A DNA stretch of 64,000 nucleotides from an uncultured Granulosicoccaceae bacterium (GTDB lineage Bacteria; Pseudomonadota; Gammaproteobacteria; Granulosicoccales; Granulosicoccaceae): positions 44,884 through 108,883 of the forward strand of contig CALGLE010000049.1 in the NCBI GenBank assembly GCA_937930305.1. The letters run 5' to 3'. The notes beneath the pieces were generated by a model. That model saw nothing but the letters and a program-made list of their open reading frames with translations. It was not told the DNA's origin and made no database searches. Each line of letters starts with the position of its first letter. The stretch's first letter is position 1. Below are positions 53,546-62,690 of this stretch, in pieces. Made by a program: the position numbers and the translations under genes.

Positions 53546-54544
53546 TTAACCAATCAATTTTAAATTCGTCGCAGAATTGGTTCGATCTGAATCGTTTCGT
53601 GACTTTTGCAAGTACATGGCCTCGTCGGCATTGATCACCGCTTCCGGTAGCTTGCGGGAACTTCGACATGACGCGAAGCCTATTGATACAGACACACCCA
53701 GCGCTAGCAGTTCATCTGAAATGCCCGTACTCACCGTTTGAGCGGCTTCGTCATCGCAATCGAACAAAAGGCCGATGAATTCGTCACCTCCGGTGCGTGC
53801 AACGAATGACTGATTGTGCGCATGTGGTTCGACGCGATTGGGTTTAAACCTTTCTTTTAGTACGAACGCGACTTGTTGAATGACTTCATCACCGGCTGCA
53901 TGACCCTGTGTGTCGTTAAGCGCTTTGAGGTTGTCAACATCAACAACAAACACACTGACGTACAAACCTTCGCTGAAGCCTGATGCAATTTCCACGGCCA
54001 TTGCCGCTTCCCAGCCGTTGCGATTGAATAACCCTGTCATGGAATCTTGGTAGGCCTGTTCCGTTAAAGATTCGATCGTTTGGAAGTTCTCCAGTTTTTG
54101 TACTAAATTGACCTTTGCACTATCAATTTGACCGGCGCAAAATTCGATTAACGAACGCTGGTTTAATAATTTAACGGGACTGTGTTCAAACGAAATACCG
54201 CAAAGCACACTTTGTGCAGAAAGGTCGTTGTGCGTCAATGGAATGGCGATAATTGCTTTTGGGTCAAGACTAAGAAATACCTCGTGCTCTGGGTAAAGAC
54301 TCTGTTCAATGTTGGTAACGATGTTATTGCAACGCCCGGTATGCACCAGCTTCACGATCTTATCCAGGGAAGTATGCGGCGCACCTTCAGCTACGCCGGG
54401 CAAATTGCCGACGAGGAATTCCGTTGAACTGTGTTCGGTACCGGTGTGGTACACAACGCAGGCGTCCAAGGCAAGTTCGGTGCGCAAAAACTCCAATATT
54501 TGACGACAGGTCAATTTATATTGGGCCAACAAGCAGTCGTCCAT
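53546..54544 (-). CDS. Diguanylate cyclase with GAF-like N-terminal domain
   Basis: 332 residues from ATG 54544, six bases after GGAG; an in-frame GTG nine codons upstream is rejected. Seen: N-terminal region of about 165 residues of GAF-like sequence (CVVYHTGTEH, AIIAIPLTHNDL), then a GGDEF domain with DSMTGLFNRNGWEAAM, VDVDNLKALNDTQGHAAGDE and the intact active site GGDEF at 252-256. The RXXD inhibitory site expected shortly before it is missing, so product feedback may be absent. No membrane segment. Stop lies five bases from that of the hybrid kinase. Confidence 0.92.
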   Translation of the reverse strand: MDDCLLAQYKLTCRQILEFLRTELALDACVVYHTGTEHSSTEFLVGNLPGVAEGAPHTSLDKIVKLVHTGRCNNIVTNIEQSLYPEHEVFLSLDPKAIIAIPLTHNDLSAQSVLCGISFEHSPVKLLNQRSLIEFCAGQIDSAKVNLVQKLENFQTIESLTEQAYQDSMTGLFNRNGWEAAMAVEIASGFSEGLYVSVFVVDVDNLKALNDTQGHAAGDEVIQQVAFVLKERFKPNRVEPHAHNQSFVARTGGDEFIGLLFDCDDEAAQTVSTGISDELLALGVSVSIGFASCRSSRKLPEAVINADEAMYLQKSRNDSDRTNSATNLKLIG

Positions 54545-55363
54545 TTCAATCTCCACAATCAAATCGAGCACTTAGGGCAAGGTTTGATAAAAATCAGGTA
54601 ATTCAAAGAGCGGCATAGTCAGGGATACATTTAAGCTAAATGCACTTATAAGCAAGTGCAATCATTCGTTACGCTAACCGACTACTGTTTTTTCAAACAC
54701 AACTAACCTTTCGACTAAATACAACGGCGGGTTTAACGGACAACAGCGAAAGGCCAATTAACGTGCGATCTAACATCGAGCAGAGCCGTTAATAAAACCC
54801 CGCAATCGATGTCAACAAGTTGCATTTTCAAAGCCATCGACAACGCTATCCTCCAGCGTAAATTGCAGAAATATAATGCTGTATACATTACTGAGTATAG
54901 AGCTAATTAAATTTCATGACCGTAACTATTTTTTATACAGTTGAGTAATGCCTTTGCGTCTCATTAACTGGTTTAAAAAAATTTGGTTTGAAAGGTTATT
55001 CAGTAGTCTGCATCTCTCAGGTTTGAATGTACGCGCATCGATTACCTCGTCAAATAAAAAATATAAGTAATTACCAAACAGTGATTGTCATTCATCAACC
55101 ACGTTCACTGTCGATAACCCACTTTCTTCCAAGCAGTGCCCTTAACTTAATGACTGGTTTAGCGATTTCATCTTGAATTAACTACAAGCTCGTCACTATG
55201 ACGGTTTGGTATTTGGATTAGGTCGTTTGGCAATACATGAGACTTAAGGGAATGCTATTTCTATTGCCCTTTTTTTGAAGAGGTAAGGAAGTAAAGATGG
55301 TAAAGCGAAAAATAAAAAGCCAAATTGATAGAAGAAAAAACGCGATCGTGGGAGTGTTAAATA
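54545..55363. other. Long AT-rich region without a gene
   Basis: About 820 bases with no supported gene. Open frames here are short and lack ribosome sites. A seven-base inverted repeat ACAGTGA/TCACTGT near 55078-55112 is the only regular element I noticed. It presumably holds promoters for the diguanylate cyclase and the large secreted protein. Confidence 0.5.
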
Positions 55364-58300
55364 ATGAATCGCTATAAATATAAAGTACACAGAAGTGTTC
55401 TGGTATGGCCGTTGTTAACCATCGGTACGTTTGCATCTGCTGATTGGAATCCACAACCTAACTGGAAAGACAGCTATGCGGTTGACGGCGCCTGTTACTG
55501 CGACAGTAACTTCGATCATAACCTCAGCAGTAAAAGTGCGGACACCCCGGAAGGGCCCAAAAACGTCGTTACGATATGCAATGACATACGAGATAAGCTT
55601 GGCACGGGCCCTGTAGAAGGACGTATCCCTTACAACGACATTCAATGTGGTCATGGTCCTGCGAATGATGCCGCTGATGAAGCTGGCTGTCCCGGTCGAG
55701 TGGACATCGGTTCGAGTGGATGTTTGGTAAAAGGGCCTCGTTGGAACTTACAAGCGGTATACGCAAGTGATGTACAACCATCAGAGCCGGTAGAGGCTGT
55801 GCAACCCATAGCAGAGATCATCGATGTAACACCGGGGGCCGACAGCAGTTGTGTGATTGTGACTGAACCTGGGGCTAGTTATACGGTGGCTACTCAGTTG
55901 TTTGCGGCGTCTTGTCCGGGGCAAGCAAGAGAGGACTGTGATCCGGTCAGTGGTGATCGCTGGATGTGTTCGACTGAGAATATCGATGCCAACACACCGG
56001 TGCCTACTACAACGAATCCACCGATCACACAGCCGAGTGATCCGATTCCGGTTGTGGGCGCTGATGTGGGTCGAATCAGTTCGGATGACTTAGTGGTTTT
56101 GCATTACGACAACTGCCCTGATCGCGACGACGGGCATGCCCTAGCTGCGGGTAAGGCTGTAGTGGAGCGATTTGATTTGCAGAACTTACTCGTCGTTAAC
56201 GGGACCTGCAGCGATCGTTCGCGCAATGCCTACCAACCGGAAAGTGAAGCAGTGGCTCGTGCGGTGTGGGGAAGTCAATGGCTGGATGGTTATAACGAGC
56301 TGGATGCTTCTATCCAAACGTCTGCTCAGAGTTGGGGGAGTGTGCTTGCTAACGGCGGTGATGTATGGATAGCTGAAGGGGGGCCCTCGGATTTTACAGC
56401 GAAAGTGCTGAGAGTTATTATCGATCAGTCACCATCACTTAATATAAAAAAGGTTCATGTGGTTCAACACAGCACGGGGGATTCGTTTAATGAAGCCCAG
56501 ACTGAAACGAGCAACATTCAACTGATTAAACGTGAAGCTGACTACATTGCCATTCCTAACGGCAATGGCGGTGGAAACGGGTCGGCGGGTTTAAGAAACA
56601 ATTCTCCGTTCTTTGTTGAAACGGCTAGACAAAGTTCGTATTCCAACGAGTGGGAGGCGGCTTTTAACTATTTGAACCCGGAAGAACGTTTGGATTTCAG
56701 CGATACGGTAGAGCTGCTGTATCTGGTTGACGACACAGCAACACAAACCGTTGACGATTTCGCTAGGAATTATTTGTTGGGTTCTGCCACCGGTAACACC
56801 GATGATAATGAAGCACCAGAACCTATAGAGGTTCCGTCACAAGAAAACGAGCAGGATGCGGCCCAGGGCTTTGAGCCGATTCCATGGTCTGAATCGTTTT
56901 CGCTAAACGATTCGGTAGCGAGCTTGTCAACAGCCGAGCGATCCTGGTCTGCTATACGAGACGGTGGTAGCTTCGGTGTGAAGAACGGTGAATTAGCGAT
57001 TAACGATGCCGGTTCCGAAGGGGTGTTTACGACCGGTGTGATGGATATTGCGGCAACTCCGGTCGCGGTGAGTCTGGATCTGCGATCAGAAGGCAATCTA
57101 GAATCCAATCAGGACTACTGGCAGTTGTATCAGAGAGTGGACGGTGGAGCGGAAGAGCTCATCTACGAAACGCGAGGAAAGCAAAGTGCAACGGCGTTTA
57201 CCTCGGAAGCCATTGTTGGCGATACGCTTCAGTTGGTGGTGCGTACTTATCTGTCGTGGCAGGATGAAACCTATTACCTCGATAATCTGAACGTAACTCC
57301 ATCCTCGTCAGATCAATTAGCTGCGTTAACACCGGCTCAAGATCCTGAGCCTGCATCTTCTCCTGAGCCTGAGCCGGTTACACCAAGTCCTACTGAACCG
57401 GAAGCTGTGCCGGTTGTTAATACGGACACCGACACCGATGCAACACCGGTAGCGGATAACACGCCCGATGTGGCTGATGCACCAGTGATGAATAATGGCG
57501 CGGTTTCCATCGTGGATCATACCTATACAAAAAATGAAGGGCCCTATAAGAACCCATTAAAAGGGTGGAACTCGGGGTGGGACGGTGACAACGACCATCC
57601 GGAATCATCCGTGGGTTTTCAGTACATTCCTTGGAAAGTGTTTGAACCTGTGGACGGAGGTTTTAATCGTGATGCCGTTGAGCAAATCATCGACAACGCA
57701 GGGAGCCGAAACCGTCACCTTATCTTGCGGCTCTATTGTGACTGGCATGGCGACAAAGCCGAGTCTGACTGCCCTTCCTGGATGTACAGTGATGCGGGCG
57801 TGGCGCGATTACAAGGTTCGAATGGACGCTACATCACCGACTTCAATGATGCGCAATACATTGCACAGGCTGAAGCAGCCATTCAGGCATTAGCGTCGGA
57901 GTACGATAATGACCCACGAATCTACGCGGTGCAAATGGGTGTTATCGGGTATTGGGGAGAGTGGCACACTTGGGGTTCTGATTTTAACGGCAACGCTTAT
58001 GATTTAACGGATGCCACGAAGAACGCCATTTTAAATGCTTATCAATCTAGCTTTTCCAATGCGAAGATTATGGCGCGTTACCCTTGGCGAGAACCCACGC
58101 AATCAGCGAACGGTCTTGGGTATCACAACGACTTCTTCGTGGTGAACGACGGGCACAGTGAGCAGTTTGATGAAGCGTTAACCAGTGGCAGTCAGTGGAC
58201 GATGGGGCCGATAGGAGGCGAGGTGCCGCCTAGAGGTAATGGTGAGGCAAGTGTTGAACGCGCCGAATTGTTTGATGGGTCGACTGGTCAAGCCATTCTG

Positions 58301-58837
58301 CAATCGGGCCATTATTCCACGATGAAAGCTGGTTCCTATCGGGTAACTGAAGGGCAAAGTGGTTATCAGGAGTACATGCGGCTGCACAAAATGATGGGTT
58401 ACAACTATCAGATTGATGTAGCGAGGTTCGCTGAAACCGTTAGCCAGGCAGGCCAGTTGTCGGTGGAGTTAATCGGCACAAACATTGGTGTGGCTCCGAT
58501 GTACTTTAACTGGGATGTTCAGTTTGCTTTGCTGGATGCGAATGACAATCCGGTGGCAATGCAAAAGGCGTCAAGTGATTTGACATCGATCTTGCCGGGT
58601 GCATTATTTAACTTTTCGACGGTCATACCTGTGAATGCAGTAACACGGGGTAATTACCAACTTGCTGTGCGGATTGTTCAACCCGGGGCCGATACGGATA
58701 AATCGACTGCTTGGCAGTTGGATGCCCGTAACACCTACATTTTGTTTTCAAACGATCTTTCGGTTGTTGATGGGCAATGGGTGGATAGCAAACTGCAGGG
58801 AGGTTGGTCAGTGTTGGGATCGGTTGCAGTGCAGTAG
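55364..58837 (+). CDS. Large secreted modular protein with DUF4874/DUF4832-type glycosidase-like end
   Basis: 1157 residues, ATG with GGGAG nine bases upstream. Seen: signal peptide (cleavage after ASA, residue 26); a Cys-rich segment to about 130; an alpha/beta domain about 230-470 (DDLVVLHYDNCPDRDDGHAL) that I do not recognise; a jelly-roll-like domain about 490-645; a Pro/Glu/Thr linker 655-705; then a TIM-barrel-like region from 716 (NPLKGWNSGWDGDN, RHLILRLYCDWHG, AVQMGVIGYWGEWHTWG) and a final beta domain from about 1025 resembling DUF4832. The YWGEWHTW block with two acids recalls glycoside hydrolases. Followed by a sugar ABC importer. Inference: extracellular polysaccharide binding or cleavage. 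Confidence 0.75.
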   Translation: MNRYKYKVHRSVLVWPLLTIGTFASADWNPQPNWKDSYAVDGACYCDSNFDHNLSSKSADTPEGPKNVVTICNDIRDKLGTGPVEGRIPYNDIQCGHGPANDAADEAGCPGRVDIGSSGCLVKGPRWNLQAVYASDVQPSEPVEAVQPIAEIIDVTPGADSSCVIVTEPGASYTVATQLFAASCPGQAREDCDPVSGDRWMCSTENIDANTPVPTTTNPPITQPSDPIPVVGADVGRISSDDLVVLHYDNCPDRDDGHALAAGKAVVERFDLQNLLVVNGTCSDRSRNAYQPESEAVARAVWGSQWLDGYNELDASIQTSAQSWGSVLANGGDVWIAEGGPSDFTAKVLRVIIDQSPSLNIKKVHVVQHSTGDSFNEAQTETSNIQLIKREADYIAIPNGNGGGNGSAGLRNNSPFFVETARQSSYSNEWEAAFNYLNPEERLDFSDTVELLYLVDDTATQTVDDFARNYLLGSATGNTDDNEAPEPIEVPSQENEQDAAQGFEPIPWSESFSLNDSVASLSTAERSWSAIRDGGSFGVKNGELAINDAGSEGVFTTGVMDIAATPVAVSLDLRSEGNLESNQDYWQLYQRVDGGAEELIYETRGKQSATAFTSEAIVGDTLQLVVRTYLSWQDETYYLDNLNVTPSSSDQLAALTPAQDPEPASSPEPEPVTPSPTEPEAVPVVNTDTDTDATPVADNTPDVADAPVMNNGAVSIVDHTYTKNEGPYKNPLKGWNSGWDGDNDHPESSVGFQYIPWKVFEPVDGGFNRDAVEQIIDNAGSRNRHLILRLYCDWHGDKAESDCPSWMYSDAGVARLQGSNGRYITDFNDAQYIAQAEAAIQALASEYDNDPRIYAVQMGVIGYWGEWHTWGSDFNGNAYDLTDATKNAILNAYQSSFSNAKIMARYPWREPTQSANGLGYHNDFFVVNDGHSEQFDEALTSGSQWTMGPIGGEVPPRGNGEASVERAELFDGSTGQAILQSGHYSTMKAGSYRVTEGQSGYQEYMRLHKMMGYNYQIDVARFAETVSQAGQLSVELIGTNIGVAPMYFNWDVQFALLDANDNPVAMQKASSDLTSILPGALFNFSTVIPVNAVTRGNYQLAVRIVQPGADTDKSTAWQLDARNTYILFSNDLSVVDGQWVDSKLQGGWSVLGSVAVQ

Positions 58838-58847
58838 CCGATAAAAA

Positions 58848-58885
58848 TTTTCCGGATCAGGGCGCGGGAGCTCTGGTCCGGAAAA
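58848..58885. terminator. Hairpin after the large secreted protein gene
   Basis: A 13-base stem (58848-58860 with 58873-58885, one G-U pair) around a 12-base loop, ten bases past the stop. No T-run follows on the plus strand; the minus-strand side is T-rich. Likely marks the transcript end. Confidence 0.55.
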
Positions 58886-59114
58886 CTCGATTCACTCAGA
58901 ATGCACTCCGCTACTTTCAAACTTGTGCCTATAGCCACATAGATCCCTGTCAGGCAGATCGATTGCGCACCTCAGTGCACAAATGCAGCGCTTCGAATCC
59001 TCGCTATAACAAACGGGCTTACCCAAAAACACGCACTACAAAGAGCGCCTATCATCGCCGGATGAAGAAGAATCTTGCAAATCACTGGGATAGACGTGTA
59101 ATGTGTAGTGACTT

Positions 59115-59134
59115 ATGTCATGGTTGAGTGACAT
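59115..59134. promoter_or_regulatory. Inverted repeat ATGTCA-N8-TGACAT, possible operator
   Basis: Perfect six-base half-sites eight bases apart, about 105 bases upstream of the permease gene. It fits a binding site for a dimeric sugar-responsive repressor, but no regulator gene is seen in the window portion of the operon. Confidence 0.35.
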
Positions 59135-59239
59135 TTGTAATTCTAGGCTACTGAGTTTTGTAGCTTAAGTACGGGCAAGGTCTGTAAGTCATTGAATAAT
59201 AATGAATAAAAATTTTCGAATAGCGGGAGTTAGCTAGGT

Positions 59240-60139
59240 ATGGCTGCGCAAGCCAAAAGCGGGGGGTTACCCCGTTGGCTGACTTCTGAACACCCCTTGC
59301 CTTGGCTATTCCCGGTTACGTCTCTGTTAATTGTGTTTGGTCTGTACCCGGTGCTTTATTCCTTATGGCTGTCGTTCTACAAGCGAAACCCAGCTACTCG
59401 TACGGAAAAGTTTCTGCCCTCATTTAATTGGAACAAACTCATCGGTGATGATCGCGTTTGGGACGCGGTGCAAGTGACGTTCACCTACGCGGTCATCGCT
59501 TTAAGCATCCAGTTGGTCCTGGGCATGTTGATCGCCTTGTTGTTGGACTCTGATCGAAAGGGCTTTGGTGTTTTTCGAGCGTTGATGACGCTGCCGCTGG
59601 TGGTTCCGCCTGCGGTGACGGGCATGATGTTTTTATTGATGTACGACAGCTCGTTTGGCGTTATCAGTAATTCGCTTTATGCATTAAATCTTCTCTCGCC
59701 CGATAAGCCCATCCTTGGCACGGGATCCACCGCGCTATGGGGGGTGATTGTGGCTGATGTTTGGCAGTGGACGCCATTTATGGTGCTGATCATGTTGGCG
59801 GGCTTAAGGGCCTTACCCAGAGAACCGTTTGAGGCGGCGTCCATTGATGGGGCCTCATCGATCCAATCGTTTTTCTTTTTAACCTTGCCCATGATGTCGA
59901 AAATTATCGCCTTGGCCGTATTGGTTCGAGGGATCGACTTATTTCGAATATTTGATTACGTGAAAGTGATGACTGACAGTGGCCCCGGTACCGCCACGGA
60001 AACCCTTACCGCTTATGCGGGCACGGTTTACTTTAAGAGTGCCAATTTTTCCTATGCGTCAACTGTCGCTTTAGCCACGTTAATTCTTGTGTTAGTGGTT
60101 TCAACGGTTTTTATAAAAATATTTAAGATTCGATTCTAA
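59240..60139 (+). CDS. Sugar ABC transporter permease (MalF/UgpA type)
   Basis: 299 residues. Seen: six or so membrane helices and the EAA loop FEAASIDGASSIQSFFFLTL for contact with the ATPase. Known: one half of the carbohydrate uptake type 1 (CUT1) channel. Its stop overlaps the next permease start as TAATG. The substrate is not readable from sequence; neighbours suggest a sugar or sugar alcohol. Confidence 0.92.
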   Translation: MAAQAKSGGLPRWLTSEHPLPWLFPVTSLLIVFGLYPVLYSLWLSFYKRNPATRTEKFLPSFNWNKLIGDDRVWDAVQVTFTYAVIALSIQLVLGMLIALLLDSDRKGFGVFRALMTLPLVVPPAVTGMMFLLMYDSSFGVISNSLYALNLLSPDKPILGTGSTALWGVIVADVWQWTPFMVLIMLAGLRALPREPFEAASIDGASSIQSFFFLTLPMMSKIIALAVLVRGIDLFRIFDYVKVMTDSGPGTATETLTAYAGTVYFKSANFSYASTVALATLILVLVVSTVFIKIFKIRF

Positions 60140-61029
60140 TGCCATCCTCATTCTTTAAGCCGACATTGCGTTACTTGGTCTCCTTGATCGTGGTAGCGGT
60201 GTTCGTGTTCCCCATTGCCTGGTTTGGCTTGACCTCAATAAAGCCTATTTCAGCGGTGTTTAATAAAGACCGCGTCGTTGTGTTTGATTTCAAGCCGACG
60301 TTGGAGAATTACCACGTAACCGTGTTGGGTGGTGAAAAAGCCAGCATGGTCGGTGGACAAAGTGCGTCTATGGGGACCAGTGGAAAAGGGGCCTATGACG
60401 GTCGAGGATCTATTTTGTCGTCGGTTATCATTGCTGTCGCCTCAACTTTCTTGGCAACCGCCATTGCGTTGCTGGCAGCCTACGCACTGTCGCGTATGAG
60501 ATTTTGGGGCGCGCAAGGGTATTTAAACTGGGTGCTATCACAACGTTTTTTGCCTCCCATCGCCATCATCATTCCACTGGTTTTTATCTTTCACGATCTG
60601 GGTTTAAGGGATACACATTTTGGAATCATCATCGCGCATACGCTGATCAATATTCCCATCGCGTTGCTTCTACTTAAATCATTTTTTGACGATGTGCCGG
60701 TTGAGATTGATCAGGCGGCCATGATTGATGGTGCAACCCGATTCCAATGTTTTTACATGGTGGTGCTTCCCATGATAAGAGGCGGCATCGCAGCAACGGC
60801 TGTTCTTTGTTTCATTTTCTCATGGACTGAGTTTATATTGTCTTTGTTTTTAACAAATACCATTAGAACCATTCCTGTGAAAATTACGACGTTCGTGACT
60901 TCCACTGGATCAGAGTGGGGTTATATCTCGGCACTGGGAACCGCAGCAATAATCCCGGGGTTTATTTTCATTCTCCTTGTACAAAACCATTTGGTGAGGG
61001 GCTTGACAATGGGTGCCATAAAAGACTGA
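60139..61029 (+). CDS. Sugar ABC transporter permease (MalG type)
   Basis: 296 residues. Seen: N-terminal helix, a periplasmic insertion rich in Gly/Ser (about 65-95), then five helices and the EAA loop VEIDQAAMIDGATRFQCFYM. Known: second half of the CUT1 channel. Overlaps the first permease by one base; the binding-protein gene follows after 41 bases. Confidence 0.92.
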   Translation: MPSSFFKPTLRYLVSLIVVAVFVFPIAWFGLTSIKPISAVFNKDRVVVFDFKPTLENYHVTVLGGEKASMVGGQSASMGTSGKGAYDGRGSILSSVIIAVASTFLATAIALLAAYALSRMRFWGAQGYLNWVLSQRFLPPIAIIIPLVFIFHDLGLRDTHFGIIIAHTLINIPIALLLLKSFFDDVPVEIDQAAMIDGATRFQCFYMVVLPMIRGGIAATAVLCFIFSWTEFILSLFLTNTIRTIPVKITTFVTSTGSEWGYISALGTAAIIPGFIFILLVQNHLVRGLTMGAIKD

Positions 61030-61070
61030 TGCCTTTGTAGCATCAACAACATCAACTTGAGGATAGAGAC

Positions 61071-62594
61071 GTGAAATTTAAAAGACATCAAAAGCAAAGT
61101 TTCATTATTGATAGTGCTAATGCATTTACCTCCGGGCGAATCTCTAAGCGCGACTTTTTAAAGAAAATGGGTGTTGCGGGGGTGGGTATATCTGCCTATT
61201 CCGCAGGCATGTTGGGTACTTCCCGATCCTTCTTTGGAAACGTTGCGCACGCTCAAGAAAATACCACGCCAGAAGAGGTTGCGAATTTTTTACGCGAGGC
61301 AGGAAAACCGTATGCGGGTGCCACGATTCGTTATACCTCAGAAGCGACACCGCCGACCAACGTTCTCAATGAATTGAAAAGTGAATTCACCGCTCTTACC
61401 GGCATCAATGTAGAGATCGAGATTGTCCCACTAGAGCAAGTGCTGGCTAAGGCTACTCAGGACGTGCAGGGTCAGTTGGGTACCTATGATATTTACTATC
61501 TCGATCAGGCGTGGACGTCGACGTTCTCACCTGACACGATTGATCCGCTTGAGTACTATGACGCTAACCCAGATTTGGCGATGCCGAATTTTGATTTTGA
61601 AGACTTCTCCAAGCCCTTAGTGGAAGGCATCTGCGAGTACAACGGTAAGTGGATTGGTTTGCCGTTTGACATTCCAATTTTCACCATGCTGTATCGAGCT
61701 GATATTTTTGAAAAGCACGGTTTGGAAGTGCCTACCGACTATGAAGCATTCACTAAAGTGGCTGAGTTCATTACGGAAGCTGAGAAAGAAAACAATATTT
61801 ACGGCACCGGCTTACAAGCCAAGTCAGGTCACTACTCCTTAGAGTGTGATTGGACTCAAGCGGTATGGGGCCATGGTGGTTCTATCTTTGGTGCAGATAA
61901 GAACTTCTCGGGTAATGATGCTGAAGGTGTTGAAGGGCTTGAGTGGTATATGAATCTACTCAACAGCGCGCCAGCGTCTTCGGTAACTTCCACTTGGGAC
62001 GGTCAGTGGCAGATGGGGGCATCCGGTCAAGTGGCCATGATGCAAAGCTGGGCAGAATTATTCCCTGGATGGAACGCGGATGACTCAGAAGTGAAAGGCT
62101 TATGGGAAGTGGCCAAGCCACTGCAAGGGCCAGCATCACTCAGATCTCGTGACAATGTCGGTTTTGGTGAAATTCCTAACTGGGGTCACCAAGGCGGCTC
62201 CAGTATTGCGTTGTCCCGATATTCCAAAAATATCGAAGCCTCATGGCTGTTCCTACAGTGGGCATGTTCGAAAGACATCATGACTCGCTGCACTTTGGCC
62301 GGTGGCTTTGCTCCCATGCGTAATTCCTCTTACGAAGACCCACGTATTATCGAACGAAAAGAACTCAGAGGTGCGGGCACCACACGTCACCTAGACACGG
62401 TTAAGTGGACAATCGATAACGCCATGGCGTCAGAGCCTGATTTACCGATTTGGGCAGGAGTTGCCAATAACGAAATTCCTACCGAGTTGGGTAAGTTGCT
62501 GACCGGTCAGGATTACGATGGCAATGCGAAGAAGTGCATGGATCAAGTTGCAAAACTGGTTGATGCTGTTGTTGATGAAGCTGAACTAGGCTAA
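61071..62594 (+). CDS. Extracellular solute-binding protein of the sugar ABC importer
   Basis: 507 residues, on the large side for the family. Starts at GTG with GAGG upstream. Seen: an N-terminal export signal with ISKRDFLKKMGVAGVGISAY, a twin-arginine-like pattern in which the first Arg is Lys, about 25 residues from the start; then a family 1 binding-protein fold (ALTGINVEIEIVPLEQVLAK, YDIYYLDQAWTSTFSPD, KWIGLPFDIPIFTMLYR, GWNADDSEVKGLW, ASWLFLQWACS). Known: captures the sugar in the periplasm and delivers it to the permeases. KR signals can use Tat but less efficiently; Sec export is an alternative. Confidence 0.9.
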   Translation: MKFKRHQKQSFIIDSANAFTSGRISKRDFLKKMGVAGVGISAYSAGMLGTSRSFFGNVAHAQENTTPEEVANFLREAGKPYAGATIRYTSEATPPTNVLNELKSEFTALTGINVEIEIVPLEQVLAKATQDVQGQLGTYDIYYLDQAWTSTFSPDTIDPLEYYDANPDLAMPNFDFEDFSKPLVEGICEYNGKWIGLPFDIPIFTMLYRADIFEKHGLEVPTDYEAFTKVAEFITEAEKENNIYGTGLQAKSGHYSLECDWTQAVWGHGGSIFGADKNFSGNDAEGVEGLEWYMNLLNSAPASSVTSTWDGQWQMGASGQVAMMQSWAELFPGWNADDSEVKGLWEVAKPLQGPASLRSRDNVGFGEIPNWGHQGGSSIALSRYSKNIEASWLFLQWACSKDIMTRCTLAGGFAPMRNSSYEDPRIIERKELRGAGTTRHLDTVKWTIDNAMASEPDLPIWAGVANNEIPTELGKLLTGQDYDGNAKKCMDQVAKLVDAVVDEAELG

Positions 62595-62606
62595 GCACTA
62601 CGGCGA

Positions 62607-62636
62607 AGGCTCTGCCCAACGGTTTGGGCAGAGCCT
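62607..62636 (+). repeat. Intra-operon hairpin between binding protein and ATPase genes
   Basis: A perfect 13-base stem AGGCTCTGCCCAA/TTGGGCAGAGCCT with a four-base loop, 13 bases past the binding-protein stop and without a T-run. Such hairpins protect the abundant binding-protein mRNA and lower expression of the genes after it. Confidence 0.8.
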
Positions 62637-62690
62637 GGTTCGGTTTAGCGCGTTCGATATTATTCGTACCACTTATTACTCCAGAGCATC

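Larger units (their letters stand above)
58838..59239. other. Intergenic region before the ABC importer
   Basis: About 400 bases holding a terminator-like hairpin directly after the secreted-protein gene and an inverted repeat ATGTCA-N8-TGACAT about 105 bases before the first permease gene. No gene supported. Confidence 0.5.

Noticed and set aside
58804..59127. 107-residue open frame after the large secreted protein
   Set aside because: Overlaps a terminator-like hairpin, lacks a ribosome site and has no protein-like composition.
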